A DNA stretch of 6,952 bases from Candidatus Micrarchaeaceae archaeon (GCA_027310535.1 DAIDAQ010000029.1:1-6952), one strand, 5' to 3'. Shown: positions 1 to 5,928, counted from the stretch's first letter. Made by a program: numbers and translations. The notes: generated by a model not told the origin, from the letters alone.

Positions 1-255
1 CTTGTATCCTATGTAGACCTTGGCACCCTCACTTATGCCTTCCGGCGCTAGCAACGTGGATTGGGAGAGATTATCGTAGGCTACAGACATTATCGGGGCG
101 GTGTGCCCTGTAGAGTTGAAGAAGCCTGTAACCTCACCAACCGCCCTGCTCGTCCTGCTTGTTTGGTACTTGACGTTTGCGTCGAAGGTGTGCGGCAGCT
201 TCCTGTAAATGTTGCTTCCCTTTCCGCGCCTCTGCTGCCTGAGTTTCTTCCCCAT
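1..255 (-). CDS. rpl2: Large-subunit ribosomal protein uL2 (L2), N-terminal part
   Basis: Core 50S protein that binds 23S rRNA near the peptidyl transferase centre and helps the subunits associate. The first 85 codons are visible and open to the window edge; the full archaeal protein is about 240 residues, so roughly two thirds is missing. The start ATG is at 255-253 and the protein begins MGKKLRQQRRGKGSNIYRK, matching the basic N-terminus of archaeal L2 (MGKRxRxQRxGxGSxxYR). It continues with the VGEVTGF and HTAPIMSVAYDN stretches typical of the family's OB-fold start. A GAGGT Shine-Dalgarno (plus 262-266) lies six bases before the ATG and overlaps the uL23 stop, so translation is probably coupled. 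It is the last visible gene of the uL3-uL4-uL23-uL2 run. The family call is firm; only completeness is unknown. Confidence 0.96.
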   Translation of the reverse strand, partial: MGKKLRQQRRGKGSNIYRKLPHTFDANVKYQTSRTSRAVGEVTGFFNSTGHTAPIMSVAYDNLSQSTLLAPEGISEGAKVYIGYK

Positions 256-264
256 CTGATTACC

Positions 265-516
265 TCACACTAACTTCAACTTGATCGCAATGTCGCTCGC
301 CTTGTAGGGCTGCTTGAGCTTTATGAACGCCTTCTTCAAGTTGGTTGGCATGTTCACGGTGTTGATCCGCTCGACCTTCACGCCGAAAAGCCTCTCGAAC
401 TCCTTCTTTATCTCTGCCTTACCCGCCCTGAAGTCTGCAACGTAGATGATAGTGTTCATCTTGTCAACCATCCCTACCGCTTTTTCCGTGGCCACAGGGT
501 ATTTTAGCACTCCCAT
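265..516 (-). CDS. rpl23: Large-subunit ribosomal protein uL23 (L23)
   Basis: 50S protein at the polypeptide exit tunnel; in all domains it forms part of the docking site for signal recognition particle and other nascent-chain factors. The 83-residue product is slightly shorter than the usual 84-90 of archaeal L23. It starts with the family-like MGVLKYPVATEKAVGMVD (compare xLxxPxxTEKA), has the VADFRAGKAEIKKEFERLFGVKVERINTVNMP core, and ends KAFIKLKQPYKASDIAIKL. The ATG directly abuts the uL4 stop (TAA then ATG, no gap) and follows an AAGGCGAG purine stretch. The stop lies nine bases before the uL2 start. The abutting arrangement implies one transcript and coupled translation with uL4 and uL2. 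Nothing is unusual apart from the compact length. Confidence 0.96.
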   Translation of the reverse strand: MGVLKYPVATEKAVGMVDKMNTIIYVADFRAGKAEIKKEFERLFGVKVERINTVNMPTNLKKAFIKLKQPYKASDIAIKLKLV

Positions 517-1299
517 TTATCTCGCCTTAAGATATTTAGCCTGTGTGCCGAGCGACATTGAGCTGACAACGCTCATGATGTTGCCTATAACAGACTCGCT
601 CCAGAGGACCTTCCTCCCTGCCTTTCCCCCTGGGGCCAGCATGCTGACAGTTATCCCTTCTAGCGTGCAGGCATCGATGCCAGGTATATTTCTAGCTGCG
701 GAGACCGCGTGACCTCCCTTGTTTACCACTAGAAGAAGCGATTTCTTGTAGTGCCTAGCCCTTGAAACCCTGCGCAGGCCGCTGCTAAGCCTCTTCCTCC
801 TGCCCTCCTCCAGCTCCTTCCCGAGGTTCAGGTAGCCGAGCGTCTTTACCATCTCCTTCGTTTTCTTTATGCCTTCGATCTTGTCGTCAACGATAATGCT
901 TGCACCTGCCGATGCAGCGATTGCGCCGAGCAGGGCGGCCTGGTACTCGCGCTTGTTCATCCTCTCAATTATCGTCTTCTCTACCATGTGCGGATGCGCC
1001 CTCTTGCCCTTCACCGCAGATGGTATTCTCTTCACCTTACCCTGTCGGCCGCCTCCGAGCTTTTCCCTTGGCCTTATCGCGACCCCCATGTGCCTTCCTG
1101 TCCTGTAAGAATTCATCGCACCGTAGTACCTTGCTGTCGTCTGCATCCCGGCGAGCACATAGTGCCCCTGCGGCTGCAGGGTCATCGTGTTCTCGGCTAT
1201 GGCAGCCCTTCTGATCAGCTCGGGCTTTACCTCTGCTGAAAAGGCATCTGGAACCCCGATCTCCTTCTTCTTGCTGCCGTCGATCTCATAAACCTGCAT
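517..1299 (-). CDS. rpl4: Large-subunit ribosomal protein uL4 (L4/L4e)
   Basis: 50S protein whose globular domain sits on the subunit surface and whose long loop reaches into the exit tunnel. I chose ATG at 1299-1297 (MQVYEIDGSKKKEIGVPDAF), giving 260 residues, the usual size for archaeal L4. The frame stays open 16 codons upstream, but that extension would overlap the uL3 reading frame and has no family counterpart. A GGTGA Shine-Dalgarno lies just before the chosen ATG, at the end of uL3. Recognisable segments are the N-terminal strand, the PELIRRAAIAENT helix, the tunnel loop rich in G/R (REKLGGGRQGKVKRIPSAVKGKRAHPHMVEK), and the C-terminal Rossmann-like part with LLLVVNKGG and NIPGIDACTLEGITVSMLAPGGKAGR. 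It lies four bases after the uL3 stop and abuts uL23. Confidence 0.95.
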   Translation of the reverse strand: MQVYEIDGSKKKEIGVPDAFSAEVKPELIRRAAIAENTMTLQPQGHYVLAGMQTTARYYGAMNSYRTGRHMGVAIRPREKLGGGRQGKVKRIPSAVKGKRAHPHMVEKTIIERMNKREYQAALLGAIAASAGASIIVDDKIEGIKKTKEMVKTLGYLNLGKELEEGRRKRLSSGLRRVSRARHYKKSLLLVVNKGGHAVSAARNIPGIDACTLEGITVSMLAPGGKAGRKVLWSESVIGNIMSVVSSMSLGTQAKYLKAR

Positions 1300-1303
1300 G
1301 ATT

Positions 1304-2263
1304 TCACCCGATGCCCAGAACCTTCGGCTGCTTGATGCCCTTGGCATTGAGCCTGCTGGAGTTCAGCCTTATCCTGACAAGCCTGCGGGCGGGGCCAGGA
1401 ATGGAGCCCTCGACGATCACATAATTGCCCTTGACGTTCCCGTAGTTTTTGAACCCTGAGGGCTTGTTGATCGAGCCTGCGGCGTCCCTGCCACCTATCC
1501 TGAGTATGCGCTTGTTCCTTTCTGTGCGGTAGTTGAAGCCCATCTGCCCAGGCTGTGGGACAGTGTACATGACCTTCGCACCGCCGAAATCCCCATGCGT
1601 CCCTATATGCCTGATCTTCTGCGTAGCCTTGTGGGAGAGCCTCGCCGCACCATATCTCTTTATTATCCCCTGCCAGCCCTTCCCTTTTGTTATTGATGAA
1701 ACATCTATGTACTCTCCCTGCTTGAAGACCATCTCAGGTCTTACCTCTTTACCAAGATTCTGCGATGCAAAGCTGAATTTCTCATCGAGCGTCTTGCCTA
1801 TTATCTGCACTTCGAACCTTTCAAACTTATTCTGCTCTGCACCGGCGGACTTGGGATGCGCGACAAGAAGTGCAGATATGTCGGTGTATTCACCGAGCCG
1901 CCCCATGAGGCTGCCGAGCTTGTCCTCGCATGCCACCGGGGAGATCTTCAGCTTCTGGGCCGTTGCTTTGTGGCATACTTCTGCTGCAGAAGACCTGTAG
2001 CCTGTGATGCTACCGTTCTTGTAAAACCTGATGCCATAGAACTCTGTTGTTGGCACGTCCAGCACGGTGCATGCCCTGCTCACCTCTTGCTGCTTTGATG
2101 GGGATTCAGAGTCGTCTACCATAAGTGCGGTCGACATCCCCGCCTTGTATGCCACCATTCCACCCAGCCTCGGCTCCCCTTTCCCTGTCTGGAGCGAGCG
2201 CACCCTCGGAAGCAGCCTCGCTGCGCGTCTATGTGGCCAATACTGGCGTGAACCTCTGGTCAT
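1304..2263 (-). CDS. rpl3: Large-subunit ribosomal protein uL3 (L3)
   Basis: 50S assembly protein with a beta-barrel on the subunit surface and extensions reaching toward the peptidyl transferase centre. From ATG 2263 the product is 319 residues, a little below the 330-350 usual in archaea. It begins MTRGSRQYWPHRRAARLLPR, matching the family's basic start (compare GSLAFxPRKRA). GTG at 2272 in the same frame would add three residues. Family landmarks are MVAYKAGMSTALMVDD, VFKQGEYIDVSSITKGKGWQG, and the C-terminal core VPQPGQMGFNYRTERNKRILRIG. The conserved W-finger (GPWHPA in most archaea and eukaryotes) reads GDFGGA here, so the tip Trp is a Phe at 1586-1588. It is the first gene after a 72-bp gap with two TATA boxes, so it may have its own promoter. 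No strong Shine-Dalgarno is present. Confidence 0.95.
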   Translation of the reverse strand: MTRGSRQYWPHRRAARLLPRVRSLQTGKGEPRLGGMVAYKAGMSTALMVDDSESPSKQQEVSRACTVLDVPTTEFYGIRFYKNGSITGYRSSAAEVCHKATAQKLKISPVACEDKLGSLMGRLGEYTDISALLVAHPKSAGAEQNKFERFEVQIIGKTLDEKFSFASQNLGKEVRPEMVFKQGEYIDVSSITKGKGWQGIIKRYGAARLSHKATQKIRHIGTHGDFGGAKVMYTVPQPGQMGFNYRTERNKRILRIGGRDAAGSINKPSGFKNYGNVKGNYVIVEGSIPGPARRLVRIRLNSSRLNAKGIKQPKVLGIG

Positions 2264-2277
2264 GAAAAGCACTTCAT
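2260..2277 (-). other. Possible five-codon leader ORF in front of uL3
   Basis: On the minus strand an ATG at 2277-2275 opens a five-codon frame (Met-Lys-Cys-Phe-Ser). Its TGA (2262-2260) overlaps the proposed uL3 ATG (2263-2261) as ATGA. It lies about 10 bases downstream of the start point expected from the TATA box at 2311-2316. This could be a coupling or leader peptide, or pure chance. It lacks a Shine-Dalgarno, so confidence is low. Confidence 0.2.
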
Positions 2278-2310
2278 TATGAAGAGCAGAAGACCCTGTT
2301 TTCTGTAGTC

Positions 2311-2331
2311 TTATAATCTGCAGGTTTATAA
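2311..2331 (-). promoter_or_regulatory. Two candidate TATA boxes for the uL3 transcript
   Basis: Read on the minus strand, TTATAA occurs at 2331-2326 (context CTTATAAACC) and again at 2316-2311 (GATTATAAGAC). At the usual archaeal distance of about 26 bases to the start point, they predict transcription starts near 2302 and 2287, leaving leaders of about 25-40 bases before uL3. They lie in the 72-bp gap between the Pcc1-like gene and uL3, the largest gap in this minus-strand run, which supports an internal promoter. This rests on motif and spacing only. Confidence 0.5.
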
Positions 2332-2335
2332 GTGT

Positions 2336-2581
2336 TTACGTTTTGCGCTTTTGCTGGATGGAGACAGAGGCAGCAGCATGGATAACCTTGATATCGCGCA
2401 TCACAGAGTTTATGCTCGCGTGCAGCGCTGCAAGATCTTTGGCGTTGATGGATATCGAGACCGCACCGCCTGCCTCCCTGATCTTTATTGTGCTCCTTTT
2501 GGAGCGCGGCCTGCCGGACATGAGCACCAAGTACCTGAGGCCTGACTTCTTTGCAATGCGTATCGCTGCGGAGTATATCAT
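2336..2581 (-). CDS. pcc1: Pcc1-like KEOPS complex subunit
   Basis: Small 81-residue protein that I assign to the Pcc1 family. Pcc1 is the dimerising subunit of KEOPS, the complex that makes N6-threonylcarbamoyl-adenosine on tRNAs reading ANN codons, and it contacts the Kae1 catalytic subunit. The sequence fits the small alpha/beta fold: an N-terminal strand, RPRSKRSTIKI (residues 24-34; compare the RSRSKV element of Pyrococcus Pcc1), strand VSISINAKD (41-49), then helix LAALHASINSVMRDIKVI (50-67). That helix closely matches the family's D-x-x-A-L-R-A-x-x-N-S-x-L-R-x-I signature. The ATG overlaps the eL15 stop as ATGA, with a GAGGG Shine-Dalgarno six bases upstream, so the two genes are probably co-transcribed and coupled. 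Length is normal for the family. The basic tail (QQKRKT) is unremarkable. The call rests on remembered motifs. Confidence 0.75.
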   Translation of the reverse strand: MIYSAAIRIAKKSGLRYLVLMSGRPRSKRSTIKIREAGGAVSISINAKDLAALHASINSVMRDIKVIHAAASVSIQQKRKT

Positions 2582-3084
2582 GCTCGCCCTCTGTATTTTC
2601 TTCCCTGCTTTGTCAGACCCCTGAATGCCCTGCCCCTCCGTGCGGCGCCCCTGTAAGCCCTGTCATTCTTTATTGAGGGATTCCTAGGATCTGCCATAAT
2701 TACCTCAAAGAACGCGTCTGAGCCAGACCTGCCCACAAAGTATGAGCTAAGGACCTCGTAATTGCTGAACCTCCTGGCTGCCCTCTCTTCTGCGATCGCC
2801 TGCAGGGACTTCGCCCTCGAGTAGAACCTTCCGGTCTTCGACGGCTTCCTTCCTCCGTCAAAGTGGCGCCTTTTCTTCTTGCCGCCGCGCACCTTGGCCC
2901 TCGCAATTATTATCCCCTGCTTTGCCTTATAGCCCAGCTCCCTCGCCCTTGCTATGTTGGTTGGCTTCCCGACCCTGACTATAGGCTGTCCTGACCGCCA
3001 TTCCAGCAGCCTGCCCTGGTACTGCTCTGAACGGCCCTTGTAACCTTCTATGAATGAATCCTTGATGCGGTCATAAGCTCCCAT
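2578..3084 (-). CDS. rpl15e: Large-subunit ribosomal protein eL15 (L15e)
   Basis: Archaeal/eukaryotic-specific 50S protein buried in 23S rRNA. The product is 168 residues, against about 190-195 in most archaea. Family landmarks are all present: QGRLLEWRSGQPIVRVGKPTNIARARELGYKAKQGIIIARAKVRGG (residues 23-68), the HFDGGRKPSK basic loop, SLQAIAEERAARRFSNYEVLSSYFVG, FFEVIMADPRNPSIKND, and the end segment RGRAFRGLTKQGRKYRGR. The shortening appears to fall after PSIKND, where the usual segment before the final FRGLTxxGK motif is reduced. ATG 3084 has a GGAG element eight bases upstream (plus 3093-3096). It is the first gene of the minus-strand run, overlaps the Pcc1-like gene by four bases, and faces a divergent control region. 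Confidence 0.93.
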   Translation of the reverse strand: MGAYDRIKDSFIEGYKGRSEQYQGRLLEWRSGQPIVRVGKPTNIARARELGYKAKQGIIIARAKVRGGKKKRRHFDGGRKPSKTGRFYSRAKSLQAIAEERAARRFSNYEVLSSYFVGRSGSDAFFEVIMADPRNPSIKNDRAYRGAARRGRAFRGLTKQGRKYRGRA

Positions 3085-3130
3085 ACAAACAGCTCCAGCA
3101 GGAATAGGGCTGCTGCATTTGCTAACTCTC

Positions 3131-3162
3131 CATACTTTATCTGACGGGCAACATATTTAAAT
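3131..3162. promoter_or_regulatory. Divergent promoter region between eL15 and the Cys-rich protein gene
   Basis: TATTTAAAT at 3154-3162 is a nearly symmetric TATA box. On the plus strand it predicts a start near 3184, just before the small gene. On the minus strand it predicts a start near 3131, giving eL15 a leader of about 47 bases. A second minus-strand candidate, ATAAAGTATG at 3140-3131, would start near 3110. The assignment rests on motif and spacing only. Confidence 0.5.
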
Positions 3163-3192
3163 GTGAATCCTCATTTCCTAGCTGTGAATGGC

Positions 3193-3471
3193 ATGCTTGG
3201 TATAAGTGCAATAATGGCAAAGCTCTCGGCATTTGGGAAGAAGGGTAGAAGCAAAAACAGCAGGGCTGCTGGCGGCGCAGAAAATTTTGCGCCAGGCGTC
3301 CACCCTGCCCATACAACCAAGGAAGAGAGCGTACAAGCCGCAGAGCACATCAAAGCCGATATGGAGTCAGGCTCGTGTGGTGGAGTTTGTGGATGTGGGG
3401 GTCACCATACGGAGGTGGCAGGCAGGGTAGGGGAGGGCTGCGCGTGCGGAGGAGGATGTGGGGGGCACTAG
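3193..3471 (+). CDS. Small protein with Cys/Gly/His-rich C-terminal tail, function unknown
   Basis: I do not recognise this protein. From ATG 3193 it has 92 residues: a short hydrophobic start (MLGISAIMAKLSAF), a basic linker (GKKGRSKNSR), a polar middle with scattered His and Glu, and a tail with two clusters, CGGVCGCGGHH and CACGGGCGGH at the very C-terminus. All six cysteines and most histidines are in the tail, which suggests metal binding (for example Ni, Zn or Cu handling as in SlyD- or metallothionein-like tails) or a metal/thiol redox role; this is inference. The N-terminus is too short and weak for a confident signal or anchor. GTG 3184, ATG 3193 and ATG 3214 are all possible starts. 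ATG 3193 follows a GTGA element five bases upstream and lies near the start point expected from the TATA box. The gene stands alone between divergent eL15 and cysS. Confidence 0.6.
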   Translation: MLGISAIMAKLSAFGKKGRSKNSRAAGGAENFAPGVHPAHTTKEESVQAAEHIKADMESGSCGGVCGCGGHHTEVAGRVGEGCACGGGCGGH

Positions 3472-3542
3472 GGTACGGGCTACACATCCATAAGCCAAAT
3501 GAACCATCGGCGCGGGGTGAGCCGGGGAGGAAGCAGGGAACA

Positions 3543-3583
3543 CTTATTAATCCTCTTCGAGCCTTATAAAGAGCAACCAGGTG
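3543..3583 (+). promoter_or_regulatory. cysS promoter candidates and ribosome binding site
   Basis: The 117-base gap from 3472 to 3588 holds no gene that I can support. It contains ACTTATTAA near 3542-3550, which predicts a start near 3573 and a leader of about 16 bases. It also contains CTTATAAA at 3563-3570, which would give an almost leaderless message. AGGTG at 3579-3583 lies five bases before GTG 3589 and matches the archaeal anti-Shine-Dalgarno, so it decides the start. The first TATA box fits this ribosome binding site better than the second. Confidence 0.5.
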
Positions 3584-3588
3584 CAGAT

Positions 3589-5036
3589 GTGCTGCTTTAC
3601 AATACTCTTAACAGGAGAGTTGAGGAATTCGAGCCTATCAAGGATGGTGTGGTGGGTCTATACACCTGCGGCCTACAGTCTACAGCTATGCGCATATAGG
3701 CAACATGAAGCCTTATATTACCTGGGACCTCCTCAAACGCACGCTCATACATGACGGTTATACTGTCAGACATGTCGAAAATATAACCGATGTGGGCCAT
3801 CTCTTCGGTGACATGGACTTTGGGGAGGATAAGGTCAGGTCCACGGCATTGAAGGAACACAAGTCTCTCAAGGAGGTCGCCGAGTTTTACACGAAGCAGT
3901 TCCTTGAGGACGAAAAGCGGCTCAACATAGTACCCCCAGAAGTTACTAGAAACGCGTCTGATGAAATTGAGGGCATACTGAAGCTGATAGACGTACTGGA
4001 CAGAAAGGGCTACCTCTACAAACTTGACGACGGTATGTACTTCGACACTTCGAGGTTCGAAGGTTACGGGGGACTCACCGGCATGGACTTCGAGACCCTA
4101 AAGGAATCAATAAAGGCAGGGGCGAGAGTGGAGAGACCAAAGGGGATGCGAAACCCGACAGACTTTGCGGTCTGGAGGCTCGCAAAGGCAGGAGAGGCTG
4201 AAATGATATGGGATTCGAAGTACGGGAGGGGCTTTCCAGGCTGGCACATCGAGTGCAGTGAGATAGGAATGAAATACCTTGGCAACCACTTCGACATCCA
4301 CTGCGGTGGCGTAGATCATATACCGACGCATCACACGAACGAGATCGCCCAATCTGAAGCAGCGACCGGCGAGAAGTTTGTCAATTACTGGCTGCACAAC
4401 AGGTTCATGAAGGTGGACGGCAAGAAGATGTCGAAGTCGATAGGCAATGTATATACATTGCAGGACCTGATCAATAAGGGCTTCTCACCGCTTTCGTATA
4501 GATATCTGGTGCTCAGCAGCCACTACAGGAGCGAGCTGAACTTCACCTTTGAGGCGCTGGGCGGAGCCGAGAAGACGCTCAAGAAGATATATTCTGTGAT
4601 CAACAACCTGAATGGAGTGAACAGGGAGGGAGCTGCAGAAGGGGAGTTCAGCAATAGGGTGGATGAACTGAAGGTCGGCTTCTACGACAAACTAAACAAC
4701 GACCTTGGGACTCCAGAGGCCTTCACAGACTTACACGAGATAATAAGTATGGCGGCTAAAAGGATTGGTGAAGGGAGCATGACGAAGGAGGAGGCCATGT
4801 TTGCCATTGCCGTGCTGCTTGAAATCGACAGGAACATACTGGGGCTTGGCTTCGAGAACGCACTCGAAAATACAGAGATACCCGCAGAAGCAAGCAAGTT
4901 GGTGCAGGAAAGAGAGTTGCTAAGGGCAAAAAAAGACTTCAAGGCTGCCGATGAGATAAGGAGGAGGCTGAAAGAGGGCTTCGGGCTTGAGCTCATTGAC
5001 ACAAAGGAGGGGGTAAAAGTGAGGAGGGCAGAATAA
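3589..5036 (+). CDS. cysS: Cysteinyl-tRNA synthetase, with a one-base frameshift as written
   Basis: Class I aminoacyl-tRNA synthetase that charges tRNA-Cys. The upstream part (3589-3672) reads VLLYNTLNRRVEEFEPIKD then LYTCG; the downstream part is open from 3675. They join into one protein of about 482 residues if a single base is restored at 3672-3674, giving CGPTVYSYAHIGN with the HIGH-type motif (A-H-I-G-N, residues 35-39). Other landmarks: zinc ligands C27, C223 (HIECS), H248/H249 and E252 (HHTNEIAQSEA), and KKMSKSIGN around residues 279-287, followed by the DALR-type helical domain and a C-terminal end KKDFKAADEIRRRLKEGFGLELIDTKEGVKVRR. GTG 3589 is chosen because AGGTG lies five bases upstream and the family begins just before YNTL; ATG 3499 would add 30 unrelated residues. 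The downstream frame alone (ATG 3705) lacks Cys27 and the HIGH motif and would be inactive. The VDHIPTHHTNEIAQSEAATG stretch resembles candidate-phyla bacterial enzymes as I remember them. Confidence 0.92.
3670..3677 (+). other. Frameshift site inside cysS
   Basis: Reading TGC GGC from 3667 is in frame with the upstream part. ACA from 3675 is in frame with the downstream part. Only two bases (C3673, T3674) lie between, where a Pro codon is expected for CGPTVY. One missing C in what would be GGCCCTACA explains this exactly. No classical slippery heptamer is present. A sequencing error in a C run or a real mutation are the simplest explanations. Confidence 0.9.
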
Positions 5037-5071
5037 AGGGGAAAAGCCCGCCTGCTTCAGCCATGCCTTAT
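5037..5071. other. Short convergent gap between cysS and the PP-loop gene
   Basis: Thirty-five bases separate the two converging stop codons. I see no strong hairpin followed by a T-run on either strand, so no terminator is called. Confidence 0.5.
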
Positions 5072-5887
5072 TCAGTTGTATCCGAGGGCCCTAAGCTTCT
5101 TCATGACAGTCTCACGTACTATCCCCCTGCCGGCGCGTTCGTGTGCGTTCGGGTCCTTGTTCGGAGTCGTATCGAGCGTAGACCCCAATGAGGTATAGCC
5201 CTTCGCATACAGCGGGTTGACTTTCAGGTTGTTCCTCTTAAGGTACTCCTTGACGTCATCCCTTGTCCAGAACAGCATCGGGTGGACGCGCACATGATCC
5301 GGATTCTTCCTTGGGGAGTAGAAGGATTCCTTCGCGCGCTCCTCGTGCTCAACACCGCGTATACCCGCTATGAAGGCATCTAGCTTCAGCAGGTCTATGG
5401 CCCTGAGCATAGGGGAGATCTTGTGGTAGTTGTTGAACGCTATCGTGAATGCAGGCGTTCCCTTCCCGTATCTTTGCCTGAACTCCTCCGCGCGGTCCTT
5501 CTCCGCCCGCACGGCGAGGAAGTTTTCAAAGTTCCATTTTTCTCTAAGTTCCTCAACGAATATAGGGGTCTCTTTGAATTCGTACCTCGTGTCGACGAAG
5601 ACTATCGGTACATCGTGTTTTAACGGGAGCGTCAGGTGCAACACGACTTCGCTATCGGCCCCTCCGCTGAACCCTATACCCACGTTCTTGTACCTCCTAA
5701 AACATTCCTTAATGATCTCCTGCGACTTCTTTATTTTTTTGCCCAGCGGCAGGGCAACCAGCTTGCGTATCCCCGGCTCCATGAGCTTAAGGCACCTGTC
5801 GGTCCTCTCCTTCGTGAACTTGCCCTCCAGTTTGTTCTCCCTCATGAATTCCTTATCAGATTTATTCATGCTATCACATCTTGTCAT
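5072..5887 (-). CDS. PP-loop protein of the PAPS reductase/CysD superfamily (no reductase cysteines)
   Basis: Predicted cytoplasmic nucleotide-binding enzyme of the adenine nucleotide alpha-hydrolase superfamily, 271 residues. The PP-loop SGGADS is at 74-79 (NVGIGFSGGADSEVVLHL), followed by VDTRYEF (98-104). Typical CysH/CysD elements follow: FIAGIRGVEHEERAKESFYSPR (172-193), HVRVHPMLFWTRDDVKEYLKRNNLKVNPLYAKGYTSLGST (198-237), and a tail ending MKKLRALGYN. Cysteines occur only at 4, 32 and 62. The usual C-rich GYxSxGCxxCT region reads GYTSLGSTLDTT, and there is no terminal catalytic Cys, so it should not bind an Fe-S cluster or reduce APS/PAPS. A CysD-like adenylyl or other ATP-pyrophosphatase role is more likely; the substrate is unknown. 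ATG 5887 would be nearly leaderless relative to the TATA box at 5908-5916. ATG 5869 is an alternative that drops six residues. It is divergent from the regulator and converges on cysS. Confidence 0.82.
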   Translation of the reverse strand: MTRCDSMNKSDKEFMRENKLEGKFTKERTDRCLKLMEPGIRKLVALPLGKKIKKSQEIIKECFRRYKNVGIGFSGGADSEVVLHLTLPLKHDVPIVFVDTRYEFKETPIFVEELREKWNFENFLAVRAEKDRAEEFRQRYGKGTPAFTIAFNNYHKISPMLRAIDLLKLDAFIAGIRGVEHEERAKESFYSPRKNPDHVRVHPMLFWTRDDVKEYLKRNNLKVNPLYAKGYTSLGSTLDTTPNKDPNAHERAGRGIVRETVMKKLRALGYN

Positions 5888-5913
5888 TACATGTTATAAC
5901 ATATGAGTATATA
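5875..5913. repeat. Direct repeat copy 1: operator palindrome plus TATA box
   Basis: This 39-bp unit matches 5929-5967 at 33 of 39 positions, with starts 54 bp apart. Within it, 5882-5901 matches the palindrome TGTCATTACATGTAATGACA at 18 of 20 bases, and a perfect 12-bp palindrome ATGTTATAACAT lies at 5891-5902. The unit ends in TATATA. It overlaps the putative start codon of the PP-loop gene, where a bound repressor would block it. Confidence 0.7.
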
Positions 5914-5916
5914 AAT
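5908..5916 (-). promoter_or_regulatory. TATA box for the PP-loop gene
   Basis: Read on the minus strand as ATTTATATA, centred near 5912, it predicts a start near 5886. That gives either a leaderless message from ATG 5887 or an 18-base leader before ATG 5869. The same box could also serve the plus strand with a start near 5938. Operator copy 1 lies immediately downstream in the minus direction. Confidence 0.55.
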
Positions 5917-5928
5917 ACTACAGTATGC

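Noticed and set aside
1300..1347. 16-codon N-terminal extension of uL4
   Set aside because: It would overlap the end of uL3 out of frame; archaeal L4 starts at MQVYEIDG-like sequence, which follows a GGTGA site.
1533..2000. 155-codon open frame on the plus strand
   Set aside because: It lies wholly antisense to uL3, whose minus-strand product has clear family motifs; the frame reads like a codon-bias shadow.
2700..2906. 68-codon minus-strand frame inside eL15
   Set aside because: It is an alternate-frame shadow of the Arg/Gly-rich eL15 coding sequence.
3375..3569. 64-codon plus-strand frame overlapping the Cys-rich protein gene
   Set aside because: It is a frame shadow of the G-rich Cys/Gly/His segment with no family features; its internal ALGY is a coincidence and not at the C-terminus.
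3499..3588. Upstream extension of CysRS to ATG 3499
   Set aside because: It adds 30 residues with no family counterpart and would cover both candidate TATA boxes and the ribosome binding site.
5430..5906. 158-codon open frame on the plus strand
   Set aside because: It is antisense to the PP-loop gene with its intact SGGADS motif, has no recognisable domain, and crosses the promoter region.
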